From Bin87 sp965217175 (GTDB lineage Bacteria; Chloroflexota; Dehalococcoidia; Lucifugimonadales; UBA3495): DNA of 64,000 nucleotides. Where the stretch lies: the NCBI GenBank assembly GCA_965217175.1, contig OZ244251.1, positions 62,001-126,000 on the forward strand. Direction: 5' to 3'. Both the position numbers and the translations under genes were made by a program. Positions 51,620 to 59,385 of this stretch are shown here, piece by piece; position 1 is the first letter of the stretch, and each line of letters starts with the position of its first letter. The notes beneath the pieces were generated by a model. It did no database searches, was not told the DNA's origin, and was given only the letters and a program-made list of their open reading frames with translations.

Positions 51620-52393
51620 ATGAAGATTGCCCGTTATCTCGCCCACGGCTCCGAACACTACGGCGTTGTCGACGGCGACCAGGTTACCGCCATCGAGGGG
51701 AGTCTTTTCGATTCTCCGGTCAAACTGACCGACCACGTCCACAGCCTGTCCGACGTCAAGCTGTTGGCGCCGGTGCACCCGGGGAAAATCCTGGCGATGG
51801 GTTTGAATTACACCAGCCACGTCGGCGACCGGCCCGCTCCAGAATACCCAATGATCTTCCACAAGACCCCTACCAGCGTAATTGGTCCGGAAGACTCCAT
51901 CATCCGTCCCAAAGAGGTACAGCGATTTGACGCCGAGGGCGAGATGGTCGTTGTCATCAAGGACAGGTGCAAGAACGTAACCAAGGAAGACGCGCTGAAT
52001 CACGTGCTGGGTTACACCTGCGGCAACGACGTCAGCGCCCGCGACTGGCAGCAGAAAGACCGCCGGGAGAACAACTCGGACTGGTGGCGTGCCAAGTCGG
52101 CAGACACGTTTTCGCCCATGGGGCCGTGGATCGAAACCGATACTGACCCCCACGCCCAGCACTTGCGGACGCGGGTAAACGGCAACGAAGAGCAGAACGA
52201 AACCACCGCTCACCTGATCTTCGACGTGCCGACGATGATCGAGTTCATCACGAGGTACGTTACGCTCGAGGCTGGCGACTGCATCTTTACGGGCACGCCG
52301 GGCACAACGTCCGACATGGCTGACGGCGCCGTCTGTGAGATCGACATCAGCGGTATCGGCGTCCTTCGTAATCCGGTCAAGCTGGAATCGTAG
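51620..52393 (+). CDS. Fumarylacetoacetate hydrolase-family protein
   Basis: A 257-residue FAH-fold enzyme, start ATG behind AGGAGG. The N-terminal domain is short. The core has KILAMGLNYTSHVGDRPAPE, PMIFHKTPTSVIGPEDSI, the metal-binding EGEMVVVIKDRCKNV (Glu-x-Glu), GYTCGNDVSARDWQQKDRRE with the Asp, and TFSPMGPWIETDTD. The end is GDCIFTGTPG. The family includes hydrolases, decarboxylases and isomerases of the 2-oxo acid type in aromatic degradation. The HpaB-like gene at 59386 is a possible pathway partner. Confidence 0.9.
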   Translation: MKIARYLAHGSEHYGVVDGDQVTAIEGSLFDSPVKLTDHVHSLSDVKLLAPVHPGKILAMGLNYTSHVGDRPAPEYPMIFHKTPTSVIGPEDSIIRPKEVQRFDAEGEMVVVIKDRCKNVTKEDALNHVLGYTCGNDVSARDWQQKDRRENNSDWWRAKSADTFSPMGPWIETDTDPHAQHLRTRVNGNEEQNETTAHLIFDVPTMIEFITRYVTLEAGDCIFTGTPGTTSDMADGAVCEIDISGIGVLRNPVKLES

Positions 52394-52470
52394 CCGCCGA
52401 TCGCGGGGATTGCCAATCTTCCGCTTTCCTGGAAATCACGCCCTGCTGGATGATCAGGCCCCACCTGGAC

Positions 52471-52493
52471 CCCCCTTCCCTACCGGAAGGGGG
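52471..52493. repeat. Terminator-like hairpin repeat
   Basis: CCCCCTTCC and GGAAGGGGG, perfect nine-base stem. It belongs to the same CCCCYTCC family as the hairpins at 46810 and 52512. Confidence 0.65.
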
Positions 52494-52511
52494 CGATTTA
52501 ATCAACAGCAA

Positions 52512-52538
52512 CCCCTCTCCACCGGGAGAGGGGGTTTT
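52512..52538 (+). terminator. Rho-independent terminator
   Basis: CCCCTCTCC pairs with GGAGAGGGG, then GTTTTT. It serves the FAH gene and lies directly at the end of the convergent solute-binding protein gene. Confidence 0.75.
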
Positions 52539-53693
52539 TCATGGTGCAGCGTATGGCCAATTCAGTCGGCCGTCCGCTGACTCAGGGGGCCACACCACCA
52601 CTTTGTCCCCGTGTTGCCTTTGCACCAGGGCCACTGAGCGACCCACCTGCCGGCCGGCTTCGTCGATGCGAAAGCGCCCGTAGAAGGTTGTGAAGTCCAG
52701 CGCACTGGCGGCTTCCCGAAGTGCGGATTCGTCGACATTACCGGCCTCTTGTATGCAACGCTCCGCCACGAGTCCGGCGGCAAATGCCTGAGCCATGGGA
52801 TAGTCCACGGGAAGGCCCGCAGTGACGGCGGCGCTTTGCAGCAGATTCACCGCCTGTACTCCGGTGGGACCGAAGTCGGGATTGGCGACGCTTACGGCCG
52901 GCTCCCACTGGCTGGGGCCGATGAATCGGTCGGCGCCGGCTTCCAATGCTTCGGCGAATTCGGCGATGGGCGTGGCCACCACCACGGCCAACCCAATATG
53001 GCGCACCGTTTGCAGGTTGACGATGGCCTGCGCCAATGCAACATCGTGGCGGATGCGGCCCACCGCTACGAGTAGGTCCGGTTCCCTTTCGGCGATGGCG
53101 CGGGCGATCTCGGTAAAGTGAAATTGCGTGGGACGATATCGCAACTCCAGGGTCGTCTTGAATCCAAGGTCGCGAGCGACAGTTTCCACGCCGCGGGTGA
53201 CCGTCCTTGCGAACGCGCCGGTGTCGATTCGGACGATAACCAGCGAGCCAGCGTCCGGATTGGCCTGGCGAGCCAACACGGGTGCGCCAACCAGGTAGCG
53301 ATCAGCAGGGGTGAGGATGCCGACGACGTTGCGGTATCCCCGGGCATATACAGCGTCGCCCGCCCCCCCGTGGTTCCACATCAGCCTGCCGTACGAATCG
53401 GCAACCTCGGCGGCGGCGGTTGTTAGCCCGGCCGAGTAGGGGCCGAAAAGCAGGTCAACGCCGTTGGTGGTTATCAGCATCTCCGTGGCCCGCCGAGCGC
53501 CATCGGCCATGCTTCCGTCGTCTATGTATACGAGCGAGACCGGGTGTTGACGATCCCCCACATTCAGGCCGCCGCCGGCATTTGTGTGATCAACCCACGC
53601 TTGCAACCCGGCCAGTGCCTGCCGTCCCTGCGTGGCGAACTGGCCGGTCAGGGATACTGAAATGCCAACATTAATTGTGGGTGGGGACGTCAT
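52539..53693 (-). CDS. Leu/Ile/Val-type solute-binding domain protein without signal peptide
   Basis: A 384-residue type I periplasmic-binding fold (Peripla_BP_6): VGISVSLTGQFATQGRQALA, VDHTNAGGGLNVGDRQHPVS, VDLLFGPYSAGLTTAAAEVA, LAVVVATPIAEFAEALEAGA and a final YGRFRIDEAGRQVG. Normal ABC-uptake proteins have a signal peptide; this one starts MTSPPTINVGIS with no hydrophobic stretch and no lipobox. There are no permease or ATPase genes nearby. It may sense a ligand in the cytoplasm. The ATG lies about ten bases after GATAAACTT, so a leaderless transcript is possible. Confidence 0.8.
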   Translation of the reverse strand: MTSPPTINVGISVSLTGQFATQGRQALAGLQAWVDHTNAGGGLNVGDRQHPVSLVYIDDGSMADGARRATEMLITTNGVDLLFGPYSAGLTTAAAEVADSYGRLMWNHGGAGDAVYARGYRNVVGILTPADRYLVGAPVLARQANPDAGSLVIVRIDTGAFARTVTRGVETVARDLGFKTTLELRYRPTQFHFTEIARAIAEREPDLLVAVGRIRHDVALAQAIVNLQTVRHIGLAVVVATPIAEFAEALEAGADRFIGPSQWEPAVSVANPDFGPTGVQAVNLLQSAAVTAGLPVDYPMAQAFAAGLVAERCIQEAGNVDESALREAASALDFTTFYGRFRIDEAGRQVGRSVALVQRQHGDKVVVWPPESADGRLNWPYAAP

Positions 53694-53853
53694 GGGACAA
53701 GTTTATCATCTCCACCTAATTATCATCGAACCGAGATGTAACACGCGGCAACCAAATGGGCAGGGTGTGCAGCCGGCAATGATATGCGGCCGGCGCTCGC
53801 AATGGCAGAAAAATGCCCGTTTTCCCCTTCCTCCCGTAAGGGGAGAGGGGATT

Positions 53854-55044
53854 TTACCCGCGGGGGCGGAAGATTCCGAAACTACTGGTGTAGCCGTGGA
53901 GGAAGGTGGTCCCGCTTACCGGCCCAATCTCTCCATTGCAGAAGAAGCCACCCAAAGGCACGGTTGCGCCGACCTTGTCGTGGAACACTTCGGTGTCGTG
54001 GTTGGACTTGCCGTAGAGGTATTTGCCACGTCCCAGGCACGAGAACAGCAACGCGCCATGAGCCGGGTTTTCCCGGTTGTCTATGGCGTAGCGTTCCAGC
54101 ACAGCGGAAAGGTCTTCGGCAGACGTTTCGGCGTCGCGCAGGTGGAACTGAACCAGCTGGCCCTCTTTGAGCATTTCGCCAATCGCGAGAACGCCGCTGC
54201 GTTGATCCATGCCCATCACGTTGCGGATCAGGAAATCGCCCTGCTGAGGTTCATCGATTAGAGCATCCATGACCACACCAAGAAACAGCGAGTTCTGCAT
54301 CAGGTCGCGATCCCTCTGGTCAGCCTGCTCGAAGATACTTCGCAGCACGTTCAGGGGCTGTTGCTCATCCAGCTCAACCAGGAAATTACGGTCGCTCTTG
54401 GTGATCCGCATCGGATTACCGATGGGGCGGCAACCCTGTGCAACCACTGTCTCTACGACGATGTTACCGGACAAGGCAACGCCAATGGCGCCGGAGTCGT
54501 GATAATCCTGACCAAGGAAAAGGCCGTTCTGTCGTGCACCCTGGCCGGCGCTGGCCAGTCCGCCGATTTTCGCGGCGGCGGGAAAGGCATAATCCATACC
54601 CAACAACAGGTTTTGCGCGGGAAATGACATCGGATCGACCAGGAGAACGAACTGAGGCTCCTCGTCGGGGGTGACTCCCAGCGCTTCGTGCCAATTGTCG
54701 GGCGGTGCGTCCATGTCGGGGAGACCGTCGCCCTCGAGGCGAATGGGTTTTATGTTGACACCGGGCAGGCTGGCCGCGGTCATAGACACCGCTGGTTCCT
54801 GCTCTATTTCGGTGCCGCCGCCGATGATACCGCCGCCGGAGCAGCCCAACACGAGAACCTGTGGACCCAGCAGCTCGCGAACCATGGAGGGCAGGTCGGC
54901 GTAGTCTGACGCATATTCGGACGATGCGAACACTACCGCAAGGTCGGCGGCGGTGTCCCCCATTGTCGCCCGTATGGATGCGGCGCACTCTTCGAGTGCC
55001 TGCCGCAAAGTGATTTGTTGCGATAGCGCGGAAGCCCACTGCAT
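53854..55044 (-). CDS. FIST-domain sensory protein
   Basis: A 396-residue protein with FIST N (about 25-220) and FIST C (about 230-370) domains, thought to bind small ligands such as amino acids. Start at ATG 55044 behind GAGGTG. Marks are VLVLGCSGGGIIGGGTEIEQ, PQFVLLVDPMSFPAQNLLLG, ALSGNIVVETVVAQGCRPIG and ALLFSCLGRGKYLYG.. ..GATVPLGGFFCNGEIGPVSG. It follows the solute-binding gene's upstream end on the same strand (160-base gap), so both may be parts of a soluble sensing unit, although no kinase or receptor is present. Confidence 0.88.
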   Translation of the reverse strand: MQWASALSQQITLRQALEECAASIRATMGDTAADLAVVFASSEYASDYADLPSMVRELLGPQVLVLGCSGGGIIGGGTEIEQEPAVSMTAASLPGVNIKPIRLEGDGLPDMDAPPDNWHEALGVTPDEEPQFVLLVDPMSFPAQNLLLGMDYAFPAAAKIGGLASAGQGARQNGLFLGQDYHDSGAIGVALSGNIVVETVVAQGCRPIGNPMRITKSDRNFLVELDEQQPLNVLRSIFEQADQRDRDLMQNSLFLGVVMDALIDEPQQGDFLIRNVMGMDQRSGVLAIGEMLKEGQLVQFHLRDAETSAEDLSAVLERYAIDNRENPAHGALLFSCLGRGKYLYGKSNHDTEVFHDKVGATVPLGGFFCNGEIGPVSGTTFLHGYTSSFGIFRPRG

Positions 55045-55405
55045 GACAACACCTCGTCGTCGCGTACCTTCGGGAGATCGAGTTAGGCGTGAGTATAGCA
55101 TAGGACAGGAGACGGCTCGCAGTTTGGCCGTTCACAGCGGGGTGATGGGTCTGATCGTGACGTTTTACCAGGGCAAGCCGGCGTTCGCGAGGGAGTTTGC
55201 GACCCAAACGGTGGTCGTCTGCTGGTTTTCAGAGCGCCTGGCACTCTTTGGATCGCGAGTACCGCCAAATTAACCGGAGTGGGCGCTTCGGGATCGCCGG
55301 CGATTATGCGCGCAACTCCCGGTTGACGGGCGGGTGGGTAACCAGTATATCTGTGGCAGGCATTAGCAATTGGCAGGTGCCGCTAAATCGAGGAGGAAAC
55401 CAACG

Positions 55406-55915
55406 ATGGCAGAATTGAGTCCCGCCCGCGTGCTGGAAGAATTGAAGAAAAACGGCGCTACGCACGTGGTGTGGCTCCCTGACAGCGAGACCAACTTTCT
55501 CTATGTCCTGATGCGCGACGACCCAACGATGGACCTGGTACCGGTGAGCCGGGAAGGCCACGCTTTTTCCACCGCGGCCGGGCTGGCTGCCGGCGGCGCC
55601 AAACCGGTTATCCTGATCCAGAACACCGGCATGATGGAGTCGGGCGATTCGCTGCGGGGTTGGGGTCTGGGCATGAACACGCCGGTGGTGATGATGGTGG
55701 GCTACCGCGGCTGGACGCGCCACGGCATAATCACCGATACCGCCGCGTTTTACACTGAACGATTCCTCCACGCCTTCAATATCAACTACTACCTGGTGGA
55801 ATCGGACGAGGACGCAGACCGTATTTCGGTCGCCTTTGCCGAGGCCGCCCGGGAGAAACGCCCGGTGGCGGTACTTGTGGGCGACGAGTACCACGGTTTC
55901 AACGTAAGCCGGTGA
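55406..55915 (+). CDS. Sulfopyruvate decarboxylase alpha-like subunit (ComD family)
   Basis: A 169-residue TPP-enzyme PYR-domain subunit, start ATG behind GAGGAGG. The order of motifs is VVWLPDSETNFLYVLMRDDP, VPVSREGHAFSTAAGLAAGG with the TPP-activating Glu in SRE, KPVILIQNTGMMESGDSLRG and TPVVMMVGYRGWTR. The usual ComD alpha motifs are PDS, VSRExxG and QNSG. It pairs with the PP-domain gene downstream. The known reaction is sulfopyruvate to sulfoacetaldehyde plus CO2; phosphonopyruvate or other 2-oxo acids are alternatives. Confidence 0.85.
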   Translation: MAELSPARVLEELKKNGATHVVWLPDSETNFLYVLMRDDPTMDLVPVSREGHAFSTAAGLAAGGAKPVILIQNTGMMESGDSLRGWGLGMNTPVVMMVGYRGWTRHGIITDTAAFYTERFLHAFNINYYLVESDEDADRISVAFAEAAREKRPVAVLVGDEYHGFNVSR

Positions 55916-56034
55916 CTGGCGTTCGCCACGCCGTTTAGCCTCTCGCGATGACGGCGTGGTTCGGCCAGCACCTCAACCCTCTCCCAGCGCGTGAGGGGAT
56001 ACAGCAAGGAAGTGAACGAAAGGAAGTGATCGAT

Positions 56035-56622
56035 ATGATGAAAACCGCAGAAATGCTGGAAGTTTTCAACAAGGTGCGCGGCGACGCCGTCGTCATTCCC
56101 GGTCGGGGCGGCCGCTATTGGGTCGAACTGAGCGATAAGCCTGACCGCGACCTGCCCCTGGGCGACCCGGCGATGGGCGGACACGCATCTTTTGCGCTGG
56201 GTTTGGCGCTGGCGTTGCCAAACGAACGGGTGGTCCTGTTTGACTCGGAAGGCGATGTTTTGATGGGAATGGGCGCGTTACCCACCATCGCGGAGAAGGC
56301 TCCGAAGAACCTGTATCACTTCATGCTGGACAATGGAGTGTACGCAACGACGGGCGGCCAGCCGGTGCCCAACGCCGACGTAATGGAGTACCACGTGGTA
56401 GCCCAGGGATGCGGTTATCCGGTCACCTACTCCATCAACAACCTGGAAGATTTTGCGAATCAGATCGACGAGATCATGAGCCAGCCGGGCCCGGTGTTCG
56501 TGGCGCTGAAAATAGACCCCGAAATCATCAATGAGCCCATCAACAACCGACCGCAATGGCAGCGCAAGACTCGCAACCGAGCCGTGGCCGACATGCAGGC
56601 CGAACTGGGGATAGGCGGGTAA
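56035..56622 (+). CDS. Sulfopyruvate decarboxylase beta-like subunit (ComE family)
   Basis: A 195-residue TPP-enzyme PP-domain subunit. ATG 56035 follows GAAAGGAAGTGATCG. The TPP-binding motif is EGDVLMGMGALPTIAEKAPK followed by NLYHFMLDNGVYATTGGQPV, and LGDPAMGGHASFALGLALAL starts the domain. The spacing GD..N of about 27 is normal. The alpha gene ends 119 bases upstream on the same strand. Confidence 0.85.
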   Translation: MMKTAEMLEVFNKVRGDAVVIPGRGGRYWVELSDKPDRDLPLGDPAMGGHASFALGLALALPNERVVLFDSEGDVLMGMGALPTIAEKAPKNLYHFMLDNGVYATTGGQPVPNADVMEYHVVAQGCGYPVTYSINNLEDFANQIDEIMSQPGPVFVALKIDPEIINEPINNRPQWQRKTRNRAVADMQAELGIGG

Positions 56623-56692
56623 TCCACCTGTAAGTTTTCTGTATCGATGAGTCAGTGATACCAAATCATAACGATCTTTACGGGTTCACGAG

Positions 56693-58063
56693 ATGATTAA
56701 CGTTAGCACCTCCACCCAGTTCGGGTTCAAACCGGATGGGCTCATGTTGGACGACAGAGGTTCGGACCCGATCCATGGTTGGCCTAACCCAATCGATGAT
56801 CAGTTGTCGGGAAGTCCACGCATGATTGCCGTGGCGGGCGCCGTGCCTTTCGATGTTAGCAACGCCTTTACAAAATTGGCGGACGCCATCGCGTTAGATC
56901 CCCGCGATCCGACCCTATATTTCAACCGGGGTAACTTGCGGGCTGAGCAAGGCGATTATTACCGGGCGATTGCAGACTATGATCGGGCTATCGAACTAGC
57001 GCCAGATTTCGTCGAAGCGTACCGAAACCGCGGGAATCTGCTCTCTCGAGTGGGAGAGAACGAACGCGCGATGGCGGACGGCGAAAGAGCTATCCAGCTG
57101 GATACAGCTACGCCCGAGGGGTACCGCATCCGTGGTTTTGCTCGCCATCAGAACCGTGATTACGCGGGAGCAATCGCAGATTACAACCTGGCGTTGGAAC
57201 TTGATCCAAGCGATGTCGTGACTCATATCAATAGAGGCAATTCGTTTAGCTCCTTAGCAAATTATCAAGGCGCCATTTCCGATTTCGATCAGGCCATCAA
57301 ATTGGATAACGGGATAGCAGTTGCTTACTTTAACCGGGGTAACGCATGGCGGCGCACGGGTAATGACGAACGAGCTATAGTTGATTTCAGTCGAGCCGTA
57401 ACGCTTAATCATGCCTATTATGCGGCTTATTACAATCGTGGTAATGCCCTGGTCAGGTTAGGTGACTATGACTCCGCACTCAAAGATTTCCACCGTGCCA
57501 TTGAACTAAACGATGAATTTCCAGAACCTTATCGTAGTCGCGGCGTTTGTTACGCGATTCAAGGCCAGCACGCATTGGCCATCGCAGACTATAACCAATT
57601 GTTAAAGTTAGACCGAAATAACGCTCAGGTTTACTGTTTGAGGGGCCTAGCAAAAGAAGAGCGCGGAGAATACGACGGTGCGATCGGAGATTTTGTCCGT
57701 GCGATCCGATTGAATCTTGCCGCTCCAGGGGAGATCCAGCTCGACCCCGGTCCGCGTCCCCTGATCACGGTTGAACCGAGATTGGAGTTCAAAATAACGC
57801 TCGAAGAATCGGAAGATACATACCATGTGGTTTATGCGCCTTGGGAAGATCTAGGCGCGGCGACGTTTGGATATTCCGAGGCAGAGGCCGTTCATAATAT
57901 TAAAGAAGTACTCGCCATGATCCTAGAGGAGGTCATACGCGGGGAATTGTCCTGGGATAAGATCGCTGCCCGCGGGGGTTTGCCCTTAGCCGATGATCCC
58001 TTGGTGTTGGCAAGCGACGACAACATCAAAATAATCGGTGTGCCCGTCGATATCGATTGGTGA
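56693..58063 (+). CDS. TPR-repeat protein fused to a HicB-like antitoxin domain
   Basis: A 456-residue protein. Residues about 74-350 form eight full tetratricopeptide repeats (YFNRGNLRAEQGDYYRAIAD and relatives), plus a partial unit before. Residues about 355-425 look like a HicB antitoxin domain: LEFKITLEESEDTYHVVYAP, WEDLGAATFGYSEAEAVHNI and KEVLAMILEEVIRG. A final acidic tail follows. A HicA-like gene starts 18 bases after the stop. Base composition is more AT-rich than the flanking catabolic genes, suggesting acquisition. Classical HicB has no TPR domain. The TPRs may add a protein target or sense a partner. ATG 56822 is an alternative start. Confidence 0.75.
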   Translation: MINVSTSTQFGFKPDGLMLDDRGSDPIHGWPNPIDDQLSGSPRMIAVAGAVPFDVSNAFTKLADAIALDPRDPTLYFNRGNLRAEQGDYYRAIADYDRAIELAPDFVEAYRNRGNLLSRVGENERAMADGERAIQLDTATPEGYRIRGFARHQNRDYAGAIADYNLALELDPSDVVTHINRGNSFSSLANYQGAISDFDQAIKLDNGIAVAYFNRGNAWRRTGNDERAIVDFSRAVTLNHAYYAAYYNRGNALVRLGDYDSALKDFHRAIELNDEFPEPYRSRGVCYAIQGQHALAIADYNQLLKLDRNNAQVYCLRGLAKEERGEYDGAIGDFVRAIRLNLAAPGEIQLDPGPRPLITVEPRLEFKITLEESEDTYHVVYAPWEDLGAATFGYSEAEAVHNIKEVLAMILEEVIRGELSWDKIAARGGLPLADDPLVLASDDNIKIIGVPVDIDW

Positions 58064-58081
58064 TCGCTGACTAAAACCGGC

Positions 58082-58336
58082 ATGCCGATAGACTATAGCC
58101 GGCTGAGGTCTCTCACTGGTAGACAAATCGAAAACGCACTCCTTCGAGATGGCTTCCAATTCGTACGTCAGCGGGGCAGCCATCGCAGGTTTCGGGACGG
58201 CGAGACTGGCAGGGTTGTAACGGTTGCAGTTAGGGGCGGTGATGCTTTCAAAACTCCGACGTTACGCACCATCATTGAAACTCAAGCCCATTGGAACCGA
58301 GCCGATTTGGTGCGTTTGGGACTGATCCGGGATTAG
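58082..58336 (+). CDS. HicA-like mRNA interferase toxin
   Basis: An 84-residue double-stranded RNA-binding-like fold. The signature LTGRQIENALLRDGFQFVRQ, RGSHRRFRD with the catalytic His in GSHxxF, RVVTVAVRGG and a TPTLRTIIE helix correspond to HicA (LLxxxGF, RQRGSHxxF, GTLRxIL). It is longer than minimal HicA (about 60), with extra residues at both ends. It follows the TPR-HicB gene by 18 bases, antitoxin first; classical hicAB has the toxin first. The toxin would cut mRNA during translation. Confidence 0.78.
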   Translation: MPIDYSRLRSLTGRQIENALLRDGFQFVRQRGSHRRFRDGETGRVVTVAVRGGDAFKTPTLRTIIETQAHWNRADLVRLGLIRD

Positions 58337-58375
58337 ACGCCGGGAAGCAGATACTGGATCCCGGCGGTGCGGTGA

Positions 58376-59188
58376 TTACGCGTTTCGTCCCAAAAATTCC
58401 CGCATCCGGTCCACGCACCACTCCGGGTAAATGGCGTTTATGCCATGACCCAGGCCCGGGTAGATAGTCAGCTGGCTGTTGGGGATTTCGTCAGCCATGA
58501 AGTGCTGCTGCTCCATGCTCGTGGTGGGAGATTCGTCCCCGGTGAGCAACAGGGTCGGCACCGTGATGTCTTTCAGGTGCGGCCCGAAATCAAGGCTGTC
58601 GAGATAGCCGTGCAGGGTCTGGCCGATTTCGCCCGGGGTTTTATCCATCTCGGCGATGTACCAGTCTTTCAACTCTTCGGGCGCGTGCCGCATATCAAGG
58701 CGGAAGTTGATGGTGGCCGCCGACCAGGCCCCGATACCACCCTGTTCCATGGTCGCCAGCCAGCTGCCTTCGGGTGTAGCGCTCTCTCGCCGGCTCAGGC
58801 GACACGGCGAATTGCACAGCACCAGGGCCTGGCACCGGTCGGGGTGGTCGTGGGCGAACTGCATTCCCATGATTCCGCCGAAGGACTCGCCAACGAACAC
58901 CGCCTTGTCGACTCCTTCCTGATCCAAAATGGCCAGCAGATCGGCCATCAGGACGTCCAGGGTAGGCTCGTAGCGCTCCGGGTCGGCGGTGGACCGGCCC
59001 ATGCCGCGCAGGTCGGGGCGGATCACGCGGTACTCGCGGCTGAGCAGGGGCGGCCAGTTGTACCAGAAGTTGCCGCTGCGGGAGAAACCGTGCTGCAACA
59101 CCACAGCGCCGGGTGAAGAACGCCAGGGATCGGTGAAGTCGTCGAGGTAATAGTGCAGTTGGGCATGGGTGCGCTGGATGGTGGGCAT
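58376..59188 (-). CDS. Alpha/beta hydrolase
   Basis: A 270-residue hydrolase starting at ATG 59188 behind GGGAGGTACACT. The catalytic triad is visible: nucleophile Ser in FVGESFGGIMGMQFAHD (GxSxG), acid Asp in TLLLTGDESP, base His in IYPGLGHGINAIYP. VLQHGFSRSGNFWYNWPPLL is the oxyanion HG. The sequence is close to the 3-oxoadipate enol-lactonase/meta-cleavage hydrolase group, so an aromatic breakdown step is plausible near the HpaB-like gene. Confidence 0.88.
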   Translation of the reverse strand: MPTIQRTHAQLHYYLDDFTDPWRSSPGAVVLQHGFSRSGNFWYNWPPLLSREYRVIRPDLRGMGRSTADPERYEPTLDVLMADLLAILDQEGVDKAVFVGESFGGIMGMQFAHDHPDRCQALVLCNSPCRLSRRESATPEGSWLATMEQGGIGAWSAATINFRLDMRHAPEELKDWYIAEMDKTPGEIGQTLHGYLDSLDFGPHLKDITVPTLLLTGDESPTTSMEQQHFMADEIPNSQLTIYPGLGHGINAIYPEWCVDRMREFLGRNA

Positions 59189-59272
59189 AGTGTACCTCCC
59201 CGTTTGCGGTTTTCGCTGATATACCATAACCTTGCGCCAGTATCAAACCTGAGGGCTCGGTCTTGATGGGTT

Positions 59273-59363
59273 GTCATTGCGAGGAGCGTAGCGACGTGGC
59301 AATCCCGTAGAGTTCGAGGCGTCCTTATCCCTCACGAGATTGCCACGCTGCGCTCGCAATGAC
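59273..59363. repeat. Dispersed inverted-repeat element, copy 2
   Basis: A 91-bp element with GTCATTGCGAGGAGCGTAGC at the left and its near complement GCTGCGCTCGCAATGAC at the right; GGCAATC/GATTGCC form an inner pair. Same family as 35273-35392. It sits in the gap before the HpaB-like gene. Confidence 0.85.
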
Positions 59364-59385
59364 GTGATCACAAAGAGGTCCAAAA

